From the NCBI GenBank assembly GCA_037693485.1, contig CM075349.1, positions 75,371,001-75,435,000 on the forward strand: a stretch of DNA of 64,000 nt, given 5' to 3'. This document shows, piece after piece, positions 13,055 to 24,318 of the stretch. The stretch is from Kitagawia praeruptora (taxonomy: Eukaryota; Streptophyta; Magnoliopsida; Apiales; Apiaceae). Position 1 is the stretch's first letter. The number at the start of each line of letters is the position of its first letter. The translations under genes and the position numbers were made by a program. The notes beneath the pieces were generated by a model that was not told the DNA's origin, made no database searches, and worked only from the letters and a program-made list of their open reading frames with translations.

Positions 13055-14008
13055 TCAATGAGGATAAAAAGCAAACAGATGCACATATCTACGAATTTCT
13101 AATATAAGCATATTGTGCAAATAAACCTTAGATTCATTGAAAGGTACGAAAACTTCCAAGAACCTGTCATGCTCAAGAGACTTGGAAACATCAAAATAGC
13201 TAGAAAAGTCGTCAGAATAATCATTATAAGTACGACTCATATACTCCTCCCAAATCGGATCCTTATACTCTAAAGCAAGATTTTCAACTTCATCAATCTT
13301 AACTTCCTTCTCTTTTATAATTGGACACTCATCAATTTTAATCTCGTCTACCAATGTATTAAGCTCAAAATTTTCCAAATTTGGTAGAATTTCAATTGCA
13401 TCCAAATTATCATTAATGCGCATGGGACAATTATCAACTACACAAGTAGACTCATCAGACACAACATTATCATCAATTGCTAAACAAGAATCATGGCATA
13501 GAGGAAAATTGACACAAGGGGGAGTTCGATAACAACCTTCATGCCACACTGCTCGAACTTCCCAAATAAAATTATTTAGTTTAACATTCTCCTCGTACCA
13601 AGCTATTGAATCACATGGAATATCATTGTCACTAGCAATCTCTAAAGTTGGTTCATCAAAAACTCCCAAAGAAAGTAAGGGAGGATTAGACTGAGTTCCT
13701 TGAATCATTCTATTGAGCGCAATCTCCCAATCAGCAGGTAAAGAAGGATTAGACTGAGTTAAACTCGTATCAACATCATTACACATATATGGATAAAGAT
13801 CATCATGATATTGATTTTCAAACGAATACGAATAATCATTGCTAGGGGCATATGGAGCATAAAATGAGTTCTCAGAATAGAACGAATTCACCTGATATGC
13901 ATTACAATCCTCATAGGAATTGAATTGTGGGTAAGGATTGAAGTCTTGATATTGTTCCTGACTGTTGTAGAAATTCTGAGCATTGTTCCAACCAAAGTTG
14001 TACTCCAT
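13055..14008 (-). CDS. Hypothetical ORF of the Athila/Tat-type element (317 aa)
   Basis: The ORF begins about 155 nt downstream of the primer-binding site, where gag would normally begin, and is open for 317 codons. The first ~75 residues are very rich in Asn, Tyr, Phe and Gln (for example NFYNSQEQYQDFNPYPQF). The rest is acidic, with a KEKEVKIDEVENLALEYKD stretch near residue 240. I see no CCHC zinc knuckle, no protease D-T/S-G motif and no RT motif, so it is not a normal gag-pol product. It may be the remaining ORF of a non-autonomous derivative. Function unknown. Confidence 0.5.
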   Translation of the reverse strand: MEYNFGWNNAQNFYNSQEQYQDFNPYPQFNSYEDCNAYQVNSFYSENSFYAPYAPSNDYSYSFENQYHDDLYPYMCNDVDTSLTQSNPSLPADWEIALNRMIQGTQSNPPLLSLGVFDEPTLEIASDNDIPCDSIAWYEENVKLNNFIWEVRAVWHEGCYRTPPCVNFPLCHDSCLAIDDNVVSDESTCVVDNCPMRINDNLDAIEILPNLENFELNTLVDEIKIDECPIIKEKEVKIDEVENLALEYKDPIWEEYMSRTYNDYSDDFSSYFDVSKSLEHDRFLEVFVPFNESKVYLHNMLILEIRRYVHLFAFYPH

Positions 14009-14160
14009 CTAGTCTCTCTCCTCAAAACCTGTTTAAGTTGTCTACCTCAAAGAACCTGTAGACACACCAAAGAAAGAAATACAAAAAGAAAGAAAAGAAA
14101 AATATATACAAAGATAAAATCCAAACTACAAGAAACAATTAACCTAAACTCAAATATACT

Positions 14161-14183
14161 GCCTTCCCCGGCAGCGGTGCCAA
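14161..14183 (-). other. Primer-binding site of the Athila/Tat-type element
   Basis: On the minus strand the sequence TTGGCACCGCTGCCGGGGAA follows the LTR end (14186) after two bases. This is the form used by plant Athila/Tat Gypsy elements, usually TGGCGCCGTTGCCGGGGA, and it fixes the element's orientation. Confidence 0.8.
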
Positions 14184-14185
14184 TT

Positions 14186-14796
14186 TGTTAGTAGTATTTT
14201 TGTGAGTTCGTTCTCAGGGAAGGACTAAATTTAATTCAAATTTAGGTTTCTTATCTCTTTACGTCTAGAAGTGTGTGAGAAGAATTTTGGGTTTGTGTAT
14301 TAACTAAATTAACCAAGAACTAATTATAAGCACTAAGAATTGATTTTAAACTGAGATTCAAATATATGGGAAAACAATCTAAGAACTGGAAAAATTGCCC
14401 AAAAATTAGAACTAGAAAAGGGCAAAACAGTAATTTCTCTACTCCCATCTATCTGCTGGTCGTGCTTCCTGGGCCCACCACACGCGGCCTGCTCGTGTAA
14501 GACCTATCCCATATTGTAGAAAATCTCTCAAGCTTCGCGTGGACTGTAAATGGGCTGAAAACGAACTTCTAGAACTCCAGATATGGCCAAAACAGTATAA
14601 GCTACGCAGCCTTCCCGGAAAATCCGAATTTTAATCAATTAAATCTCCAAAAACGATAGAAGCATCAACTTTAATCAACATTCTCGTAAATCTGCACAAC
14701 TAAGCAAAACACATCAAAACTACAACAACTTGAGTCCAAAACAATCAATTTAAGCCAATTTAGAATGCTCCAAGTGGATATAAAATCCACTTATCA
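14186..14796 (-). mobile_element. 5' LTR (611 bp) of the Athila/Tat-type element
   Basis: On the minus strand it begins TGATAAGTGGATTTTATATC, a start typical of plant Athila-like LTRs, and ends CTACTAACA next to the primer-binding site. No second copy is visible because the element's 3' half lies beyond the nested insertion. Confidence 0.75.
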
Positions 14797-14798
14797 GT

Positions 14799-17700
14799 TT
14801 GCAGGGCAAAGAAAGTGAAAAGAAGGTCATGTGGATTTTGGACAGTGGATGCTCAAATCACATGACTGGTGATATGGCCCTGCTATCACAGTATGAGGAG
14901 AAGGCTGGCCCAATGGTTGCTTTTGGAGATGACATCATGAGTAACACATTAGGATATGGCAAGTTGAAAGTTGGTAATGTCATCATTGAAGATGTAGCAC
15001 TAGTCAAGGGACTCAAGCATAATCTGCTAAGTGTTGGTTAGTTTACTGTTAGAGGATTCAAAGTGGACTTTGACAAAGATGAATGTTTGATCACCCACAA
15101 GAAAACTGGTGATTTTGCTCTATCTGGAGTAAGGAAAGGAAGCTTGTTTGTAGCCAATATGGACTCTGCAAACAGGACAAAATTTGTTGCTTCTACTCAA
15201 AAGCATCAAATGAAGATTGTTGGCTGTGGCACACGAGGTTATCACACTTGAACTTCAAAGCCATTAATTCTCTAGTCAAAAGAGAGTTAGTGAGAGGCAT
15301 GCCCACACTTGAATTCTGTCAAGAAGGAATGTGTGAGGCTTGTCAAAGAGGGAAGATGAAAGATCAAGCCACAAGTCAAAGACAGTGACATCAATAACCA
15401 AGCCCCTGCAACTCATTCATATGGATTTGTTTGGGCCTGTCAATATTATGTCACTAGGAAGAAAGAAGTATGCCTTGGTGATGGTTGATGACTTTACAAG
15501 TATACATGGGTGGAATTTCTAGCATCAAAAGATGAGGCTCCACAAGTAATCATTGAGCACATAAAGAAAGTTGACAAGGAAGCAAAGGCCAACAATGCAA
15601 GTGTGATTGCATTGAGAAGTGATAATGGAACAGAGTTCAGAAATGTCATACTTGAAGCATTCTGCAAAGAGAATGGAATTTCTCAGCAATTCTCAGCTCC
15701 AAGGACTCCAAAACAAAATGGAGTTGTTGAGAGAAAGAATAGAACTCTAATTGAGGCTGCTAGAACAATGTTGCTTGATGCAAAGATGCCTACATGTTTT
15801 TGGGCTGAGGCTGTGAGCACTGCATGCTATATCCAGAACAGAACCCTCATCAACAAAAACACTGGAAAGACACCTTACAATTTGATGACTGGAAAGAAGC
15901 CTACTCTAAAGTATGTTCATACTTTTGGAAGCAAATGTTTTGTATTGAAGGATAATTCAGAATATGTTGGAAAGTTTGATGCAAAGGCATTTGAAGGAAT
16001 TTTTTCTTGGCTATTCTATGTAAAGAATTGCATACAAAGTTTATGTCATCAGTCAAAAGAAAATTATGGAAAGCACAGATGTGACATTTGATGACAGCAA
16101 ACTACCTGGATTAGAAGAAGCCAATGATAAATATAAAGATCCATTAAAGTTTGATAATCTAGATGATTCTGATGAAGAGATTGAAACTGGAGTTGAAACT
16201 CAAGTTCAACAAACTCAAGTGAATGATGATACAAGAGAAGAATTTATGCCAATCAATAGTGGAGAAACAAGCATCCAAGACACACATGTGAATAGTGTCA
16301 ACCTCACAGGGGGAGGAAATGAGAATGATCATGACTTGGATAATGAAGCAACATCAAGAATGAGAAATCAGACTGAGCATTCAAGGAAATGGGATAGATC
16401 ACACACTGCAGAGCAAATTATTGGAGATCCAAATGCAGGAGTAAGGACTAGGAGAGCAACTCAAAATGAGTGCCTCTATGGCTGTTTTCTATCTCAGATT
16501 TAGCCTAAGAAACTTGATGATGCATTGTTGGATCCAGATTGGATTATTGTCATGCAAGAGGAGCTGAATCAATTTGAAAGAAACAAAGTATGGGAACTTG
16601 TGCCTGCACCAAAGAATAGAACCATTGTTGGAACAAAAAGAGTTCTGAAGAATAAAATGGATGAAGATGGTGTAATAGTAAGAAACAAAGCAAGGTTGGT
16701 TGCAAAAGGATACTCTGAACAGGAAGGCGTTGATTATGATGAGACATTTGCCCCTGTTGCTAGATTGGAAGCCATCAGAATATTCTTGGCATTTGCTGCT
16801 CATTCAAACTTTAAAGTTTATCAAATGGATGTCAAGAGTGTATTTCTGAATGGAAAGTTGGAAGAAGAAGTTTATGTGCAACAACCACCTGGCTTTGAGG
16901 ATTCACATTTTCCAGAATTTGTCTACAGATTGCTTAAGGCATTGTATGGACTTAAGCAGGCTCCAAGGGCATGGTATGATACTTTATCACAATTTCTCCT
17001 TGAAAATCAATTCACTAGAGGCACATTGGACAAAACACTATTTTACAAGAAGCATGGTGATGATATTATCCTAGTTTAGATTTATGTGGATGATATCATA
17101 TTTGGCTCTAAAAATGAGAAGCTGTGTGAGAAATTCTCTAAACTCATGCAGAGCAGATATGAGATGAGTATGATAGGAGAGTTGACATTCTTTCTTGGGT
17201 TGCAAGTTAGTCAAAGGAAGGATTGTATTTTTATCAGTCAAACCAAGTACATCAAAGATCTATTGAAGAAGTTTGACCTAGAAGACTGCTCACCTGCAAA
17301 GACACCCATGGCCACTGCCACTAAACTGGATGAAGATGCTAAAGACAAGAAAGTAGATATCTCAATCTACAGAGGCATGGTTGGTTCTCTGCTCTATCTC
17401 ACTGCAAGTAGGCCAGACATCATGTTTGCTACATGCATGTGTGCAAGGTTTCAATCAAATCCAAAAGAGTCACATTTGATTGCTATAAAAAGGATCTTTA
17501 GATATCAAAAGGGCACTCCAAACTTGTGTTTATGGTATCCTAAGGACACAAGGTTCAATCTGGTTGTTATTCTGATGCTGATTATGCTGGATGTAGAGTG
17601 GATAGGAAAAGCACCTCAGGTAGCTGCCAGTTTCTTGGACAAAGGTTAGTCTCTTGGTATAGCAAGAAACAGCAATCTGTGTCAACTTCTATAGCTGAGG

Positions 17701-17960
17701 CTGAATACATAGCTGCTGGAAGTTGTTGTGCTCAAGTGCTTTGGATTAGAAATCAACTTAGAGATTATGGACTTGTGTTGGAAAGAATTCCAATCATGTG
17801 TGACAACACAAGTGCAATCTCTATAGTTGCCAATCCTGTCAATCATTCTAGAACAAAGCACATTGACATCAGATATCATTTTATTAGAGAACATACAACT
17901 AATGGAACCATTGAGTTACATTATGTCTCTACAGATAAACAACTAGCTGGCATTAGATGA
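14799..17960 (+). pseudogene. Broken Copia pol (protease-integrase-RT-RNase H)
   Basis: The domains follow the Copia order, integrase before RT. Protease: WILDSGCSNHMTG near 14829. GAG-pre-integrase (14799-15350): HNLLSVG and LWHTRLSHL. Integrase: first Asp in HMDLFGPV (about 15420), second in RSDNGTEF (about 15617), catalytic Glu in NGVVERKNRTL (about 15730). RT: KARLVAKGYSQ-like text, YQMDVKSVFLNG (about 16820) and YVDDIIFGS (about 17083). RNase H: KKQQSVSTSIAEAEY (about 17665) and RTKHIDIRYHFIRE (about 17850). In-frame TAG codons fall at 15039, 16501 and 17077, and frameshifts near 15230, 15500, 16010, 17570 and 17950. The codons at 15039 and 17077 sit where the family normally has Gln. 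The locus cannot encode a working polyprotein. Confidence 0.92.
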
Positions 17961-18000
17961 AGCCACCTTCACAAGGTTGGTTAGTGAGATTGGAATGCTG

Positions 18001-18872
18001 AATTCTTCAGATTCTGGCTAAGTGAATATATCATCTAGATTGTTGCAGCAGTAAACACTTACTTTATCTAAATTCTCAATATTTTTGGAGTAAGTGTTGG
18101 CTGAAATATGATTTATAAATATTTCAAATCTGTTGCATATGTTGGAAAATCATATCCTGTCAACTTGAAATTTCTATGAAATTTTGAGAATATCACTATT
18201 TAATTTGTTAGAATATTCTTTATAGAATATGTCTGGTGAATTTTAAAAGATAGTGAAAATTGAATTTTTATGAGTGAAAAGAATATTTCGATAAGTCAGA
18301 CTTCTCGAATGATTCATTTATTTTAATGCTCGACTTCTATAACAAGTCTATTCATGACACTCTTGAGTTCTCGAATAGAGTCTTTAGTGAAATCGAACAG
18401 AGAAATGCTTGAGTTCTCGAATAGAGTATTTTAGTTCTCTAATGACTGAGTTCTCGAATACTATGTTTGAGTTCTCGAATCATTTGAAAAGGCTGAATTC
18501 TCGCTGAATCTTAACTGTTTTTGGATTTTTATTCAGAATTTTTAAATCACTCATAAAAACATATCTTACCTAATTTACATTCTAAGTTAGATAACTGCCA
18601 GCTGTGAGTTTTCAACCTGCTTGAGATATCGATTAAGCCTTTCTTGACTTCTCGAATAGTTGTTTTCTACTTCTCGAATGCTTGACTTGTCGATACAAAA
18701 CATATATCTAATCGACAATTCAAGTACTTCATACTTATACAATTCTATATCTATTCGATTCATTTCATTCGATTTCTCAAGCATCTAAAACACCAAAACC
18801 CCTGTAAACCCTAATCTCAAAAGCTAAATTTCTTCTTCAACCTTCATTCTTTTCTCTCTTCTCTCTGTATCA
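18001..18872 (+). repeat. Spacer between Copia pol and extra ORF, with TTCTCGAAT motifs
   Basis: No ORF is supported here. From about 18296 to 18690 the motif (G)A(C/G)TTCTCGAAT(A/G) occurs at least seven times with near matches. Its reverse complement is repeated in the 3' LTR. The last 60 bp before the ATG at 18873 are C/T-rich, like a 5' leader. Confidence 0.7.
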
Positions 18873-21800
18873 ATGGCAACCGTGAAATTTAACACCAACT
18901 TGATCACCCTAACCAGTGATGTTGAGGCACCCAATGCCAATTTCAAATGCTTTGTAAAGTGGATGTCTGAGTCATACATCAAGGATGCACTCTCAGCCAA
19001 CCCAACTCTGTATCTAGACCTCCTGGAACAATTTTGGAGAACTGCTACTGTGGAAGTTGTAGACCTAGAAAGCGCAATAACATCGTATATAATCTATTGC
19101 AAGATTCAGGACAATGAAATCACTATCACCACTGAAGATATGAATCAAGCACTGGGCTTACAACAGGAAGTGTATGATGACCAAGTCACAAATGGTTATT
19201 TGGAGGACTTCTTTGATTTTATCAACTACTCAGATGAAATCAAACTTGGGCACTTGAATAGGAAGTTCTTGAGGAAGAAATGGAGTTATGTCTTTGCCAC
19301 CATTCTTCAAGTCTTCACAGCTAGGAAGTCAAGCTTTGATCAGATTAGTGCACCTGCTCAGCAAATAGGCTATGCCTTAGCTTATGGGAAAAAGATCAAT
19401 GTTGGTCAAATGATTATGCAGGAGCTGTATGGGAGACTTGGTAAGAACTCAACCAAGAGAGGTACTGACATCTTTTTCCCTCGCTTTATTCAATCTGTAC
19501 TTAATTTTAAAAATGATAAATTGATTGAATTACCTGGGATAGATAGAAATAGAATAGGCTATCCTAAATCCATGACCAAACTCATTTTTGGTAATTTGGA
19601 GACTAGGAATGATGTGGATGTAAGACTTAACATAACTCCCCATATGGAGGGTTTGTTTAGGACTTACCCCCACAACATGCCAATATTTGATTCCAAATCT
19701 CAGTTAGCACAACCCAAGCAAGTAGAACACAATGCTAACCCAGGGCCTGCTAACCAACCCTCTCAACCAAACACTCTACCAAACACTGGGCCAACTGCAT
19801 CATCTTCTCAAAAGGGTGATGTTAGTAAAAAGAAGAGAAAGGAGATAGCTTCTGCACCTTTAACCATCTTATCAGAAGCAGCACTGGCTATAGAATTAGG
19901 TATAGAAAGTGAGGAACTTGAGTCACCCTTACTAAGGCCAAAGAAGAAAAAGAAATCTAAAACCACCTCTTCAGTCACACAAATGGCTGAAGTTGTAAAA
20001 TCAGGGGCAAACAGTTCACTAGATGTATCCTCTCAACAGGGTGCATCTATAGAATCAAGCATCCTCCCCAATGCACCTATTTGTAAAGAGTCAGCACCTG
20101 GGAGTGATAAGGCTGGCACAACACTGAGTGGAGAGCACATCACATTTGAAACTCCCTCTATTTCTCAGGGGGAGTTGCTAAAATCCATTCTAAAAGACAC
20201 TTCTCTTCCAGAATCTACATCTCAAATTTCTTTGGAGCCTGTAATTCAAGAAATTGAAGAGCAAGGCATTGATCACCAAGAATTCTTTTCTCTTGGTGAG
20301 CCAATGGACTCAAGTGACTTAGTGCATGACACTTTGCTCACCACCCAGAAACCACATTCCGATGGTAAGGGAATGCTAGCTGGGGCATATCCTGATGACA
20401 CCATCACAAACACAGAGGATTCACTAGTTTTTACTAGAGACTATGTGCCTGTGTCAACTACTGTTGTAACTCATCCCACTCATATGGAGACAACAGTAGT
20501 AGAGTCATTCCATCCGGTTGCAGAAGTTGCATCTGTAACTGAGGAGTATAGCTTGCCTAGCTCTAGCACTAACTTGGCTCAGGCCACCTTGTCACAATGG
20601 CTGAGGCCTGTGCAACATGACAGTATCTCAGGATCATCAACTGTTCCACCACTATTGACGAATGAAGCACTTCATTGCTTAAATGTGGAACATCTTGATG
20701 AGATCTCTAAAATAGCCCAACATCTCCTCACAGCAAATTTGCCAAACGCCAACTATGAAGCTATTTTGCTCTGTCACAAAGAAGATGTTGAAAATCAACA
20801 AGAGAAAATAGCAGATGAGGCTAAGAGAGATGGAAATATAGATGCATGGATGAGCACCACCAAAGAATGCACCCTGGCTGAGGCTCTGAAGTACTTGAGA
20901 GAAGAATATATAACTACTCTTGGCTCAAATGCTCGAACTCTCTCACCTACTGATGTCTATGAAGCTATGAATGAATCATACAAGGGAAGTCTAAAAGCTA
21001 TTCACTATCTTGGAAAAGGAATGAAAATTGAACTTGCCAATATCTGTAGAGATACAACCAAGGAAGTGAGTGAGTTCAAAAGTAAATTCACAACTGAATT
21101 CCCTCCCCTGGCATCCACACTCAGAGAGATAAGGGAATGTAAAAAGACTTGCACCTCTGTGGACCATGAGCTACCTTCCTTGAAAGACAACCTCACAAAG
21201 CTCACAAGTGAAATGGCCACTCTATCATCTCAAACTCAGGATGCCAATGCCCTACTCAAGGTTATGTGGCAGAATCAATATGGTGACAAAGTCATCTTTG
21301 AGGTACCTGTGCACAACATGAGCAAGTGTGAAGTGGAAAGGCTCCAGAAACAATCATGTTGCCCAGTAATTAACAATTGTAGAAGGGGGGTTGAATACAA
21401 TTGTATAAGATTTTCGACTTAAGCCGAAATAACACAAGTATGAATCAATAACGGCTTTATTAATTCTGATATAAAACTGTTACAAACTCTCTTAAGAAAT
21501 CCTTATGTTCTTAAGAGCTGCTAGGTTACAGAATAACTCGTGTAAGCGATTACAATAATGTAAAACCTAAACTGTGTTTATATAGAGTACACAGTTACAC
21601 TATAAATTACAAGATATTCTAAATCAATTACATATAACTCTGAATGCATATCCTGTATGATAGCTGTCTTCCTATAATTTAGGAACCGACATATCAATCT
21701 TCCTTGATCTCTGGTCTGATGAGAATCTTTACAAAATACTGACCAGCTTCTAATACTGACAATACCTTCATACTGACATCGTATTACTGATGACGTCAGC

Positions 21801-24168
21801 ATTAGTATCTTGATCAGTAACAACCCAGATCCTGATATCACTTGAATCAATATCTAACAAATCACTCTCCTCTTTCAGAGCTGAACATCTCAAGGAATCA
21901 ATGGAGAAATTGGAAAAAGAAGTGTTTGACCTAAAAGTTTTCAATGCTGAGCTGAAAGAATCTGTCAATCTTCTGAATGAGAAGTTGAACACTCAAGCTA
22001 CTGCTCATGCTGAGGTTCTTCTCAATCAACAACAGATGCTTTCTGCAATGATGAAGCACATGGGTCTCCCTCTACCGGAAGAATCTTCAACCCCAAAGGT
22101 CACTACTACAGCCTCTGTGCCTGACAACAAGCCTAAGGGGGAGAAGAGGACCTTAAGAAAGTCAAATACAAAGGGGGATAAACCTAAGGAGAAATGCATC
22201 AAAATAACTGAGGGTGGTCAACCAACAAGAACTTCCAAATCTACATCCCATATTCCAGGCAAAGGGAAAGCCAAGGTTGATGAACCTCCATCCTCTCTGC
22301 CAGTGGTCACTCTACCACCTGTGCACATCACTACTCCAAGTGGCCAAAAGCAAACTGTCACTACTACAGTGGTAGCAGGTTCCATGCCAAGTGATCTAGT
22401 CCAAGTCACCAGATATGAAGATGATCCAGTGGAAGTTAATGTGATTACAGAGGTCAAGCTGATAGAAGTAGCAAATTCAGAGATTTATCATGATGCTGCA
22501 TTCTTGAAGTTTCTGCAAGCCTCAAAGGCAAAGGTTGGAGGAGATACTTTACTATACAGAAGAAGCCTTAAAGATCAAATCAAATATCTAACAGTTATTC
22601 CAAGAAATCTAAATCAAATCTTTCTCAAGGAAATTATGATGGTGACCAATGGCAAGATATGGCACCTATTTATTGACACCTTGAAAACTCTAAAATTCAC
22701 TGAGATTGATGCTATCTTGGAACTAATTGAGCAAAAAGAGGAGAACAACAAGAGTCTGTATACTGAACTGAGAAATGGTCAACAAGTTAGACTTCCTGAA
22801 GTATGCATCAAACCAAGAACCATCTTCTATCAGTCTGGTACCAAAATTCAAGATGTTAATCAGTTGGTTATCCCCAATGATCTCACCCCTCGAAATCACA
22901 GACTCATCATTGCTGTCACTGATCAGCTACAAAAGAATGATGAAGTCAGAACTGCTGAAGAGTTGGAAGCACTACACATCCTCAGAACATTCATTGCAAC
23001 TGGTGCAGTTCCAGAAATGGCCAGAATCAGGAGGGATAAGGATGATAAAGATGAAGACAAGAGTGATGGGAGGAGAAGTCATCACAGGAGTAATAAGGGT
23101 GATGAAGATAAGAAGAAGAAGAAGAAGAAGAATAAGGATAACAAGGATAAGAAAGATGGTGATGACCAAGGTAAAGTCTATGAGAGGAAAATTGGAAAAC
23201 AGCAAGCCTTAGGCATTGCTAGCAGTAAACTCACCAGAACACAAGACTCTAAGTCTAGGGTGAATACTGTTAGTAATGACCTACCAAAATCTGATTCAAT
23301 GGCTTCTGCAACTGTTTTGCCACCTCAAGAATAGAAGAGGATTCAAATCAAGAAACCAGGTGTATGTTTCCAGAAGCAAACTGCTGTACTACAATGGTCT
23401 ACAAGCAAATGTCACAAGTTTCTGCCAAGCCACCAAGTGAAAAGAGCCAAATTCAAACAGGCTGCAAGAAGGGTGAAACTATCCAAGTCTAAGGCACTGA
23501 CAATTATCCCAGGCTTAAACCTACCACCACTAGATGAAGACTTTGATGAAGACCAACTACAATTTCTATGGGCTGAAAGAATCTACCATGTTGCCATTGT
23601 TAATGATTGTCTTGAATTTAAATACACTGATGGGAGACAGAAGAAATTCAGGAAAGGGACATGTTAGCATTGGGGCAAGCTATATGATATAGAAAGGATT
23701 ATTGCAATGTTGGATTCTGAAGATAGAGTGGAAAGGGTATGGAAGCTGGAGTTAATTGACTTTGTCAAAATGAAGAGAGATCACCATGCAAAACAGAAAA
23801 AGAACAGTGAAGAGCTACTAAAGAAAAGGGAGGAGGAGTTTGCTGCAACGGAAGCTAAGGCTGATGAATTGAGGGGTAAGGGTCTGTGTAGAGTCAAGTT
23901 TAATCCTTACATCATTGAATACAAGAAATATGGTAGAAATGTAAAGATTAGAATGGACTACATCAGTTCCTACTCTGAGAAACAGCTGAATGAAGTACTC
24001 AAGGATTTGTCAGGCTCCCCTCAAATTGAAGAACTCACTGCAATGGAAGACATTATTCTTGCTATGGAAGAAAATGCAAAGAACAAAGCTAAAGAAGCTG
24101 AGGAAAAGATGAAAAATGAGAATCTGCAAGCCAAAGGTCAAGAGATGAATCCAAAAGGATATGGCTAA
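18873..24168 (+). pseudogene. Giant additional ORF of the SIRE-type Copia element
   Basis: The ATG at 18873 opens an 849-codon ORF (to 21422). The 477-codon ORF at 21901-23334 and the segments 23437-23667 and 23707-24168 continue it. The later segments share one frame and are separated only by TAG codons at 23332 and 23665. The gap 21377-21860 is a solo LTR plus target duplication; allowing for it, the upstream and downstream frames agree. The ancestral reading frame was thus about 1,600 codons, far longer than usual SIRE env-like ORFs. Residues 1-280 resemble the conserved N-terminal region of plant element extra ORFs (LDLLEQFWRTATVE near 50). Lysine-rich patches (about 315-320, 355-361), a Ser/Thr-rich middle, coiled-coil-like sequence around the gap and a KKKKKKKNKDNKDKKDGDD tract (about 23110-23165) follow. 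I see no signal peptide or clear transmembrane segment. Role unknown. Confidence 0.75.
21377..21860 (-). mobile_element. Solo Copia-type LTR inserted in the extra ORF
   Basis: About 480 bp interrupt the ORF. On the minus strand the insert begins near TGTTAGATATTG and ends ATTCAACCCCCCTTCTACAA, a typical Copia LTR tail. It contains TATATAAAC near its middle (plus 21578-21586). AACAA is present on both sides (21372-21376 and 21856-21860). Treating it as the target duplication restores the frame exactly, but the LTR termini are then not perfect TG/CA, so edges may be off by a few bases. No internal region or second LTR is present. Confidence 0.7.
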
Positions 24169-24306
24169 TAGTTCCTCGTAACTTGTAAGAATACTTCTAT
24201 GTATTTTCTTCAATCAATCTACATACCTGTACTTTTCAAGTTCTATCTTTATGTATGTTAGACTTGTTATCAGACATGAAATTGTGACTAAGGGTCTTAC
24301 TCACGA

Positions 24307-24317
24307 TTTGGGGGAGA
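24307..24317 (+). other. Polypurine tract of the SIRE-type element
   Basis: TTTGGGGGAGA lies directly before TTGTTAGTCACAG, the 3' LTR start. It primes plus-strand DNA synthesis in Copia elements. Confidence 0.8.
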
Positions 24318-24318
24318 T

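Larger units (their letters stand above)
11302..14796 (-). mobile_element. Minus-strand Athila/Tat-type element, 3' part missing
   Basis: Reading on the minus strand from 14796 there is an LTR (14796-14186), a primer-binding site TTGGCACCGCTGCCGGGGAA (14183-14164), a 317-codon ORF, then 3' non-coding sequence. The non-coding part carries GCGCTTCGTGGGAGGCAACC (about 13011-12992) and AAGTTTGGGGGGTGG (about 12043-12029), motifs common in plant Athila/Tat-type elements. The sequence stops at the 3' LTR of the long-LTR Gypsy, so that element inserted into this one. The outer edge abuts Copia pol at 14797, so this element inserted into the Copia element; GTTTG (14797-14801) is the predicted target duplication. 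No RT or integrase remains in view. Confidence 0.75.

Noticed and set aside
21378..21859. Exact TG...CA boundaries for the solo LTR in the extra ORF
   Set aside because: These edges give no matching target duplication and leave the frame broken; AACAA edges fit better, although the terminal bases are then atypical.
18873..24168. Envelope gene interpretation of the extra ORF
   Set aside because: There is no signal peptide, transmembrane segment or fusion-peptide-like region visible, so I call it only an additional ORF.
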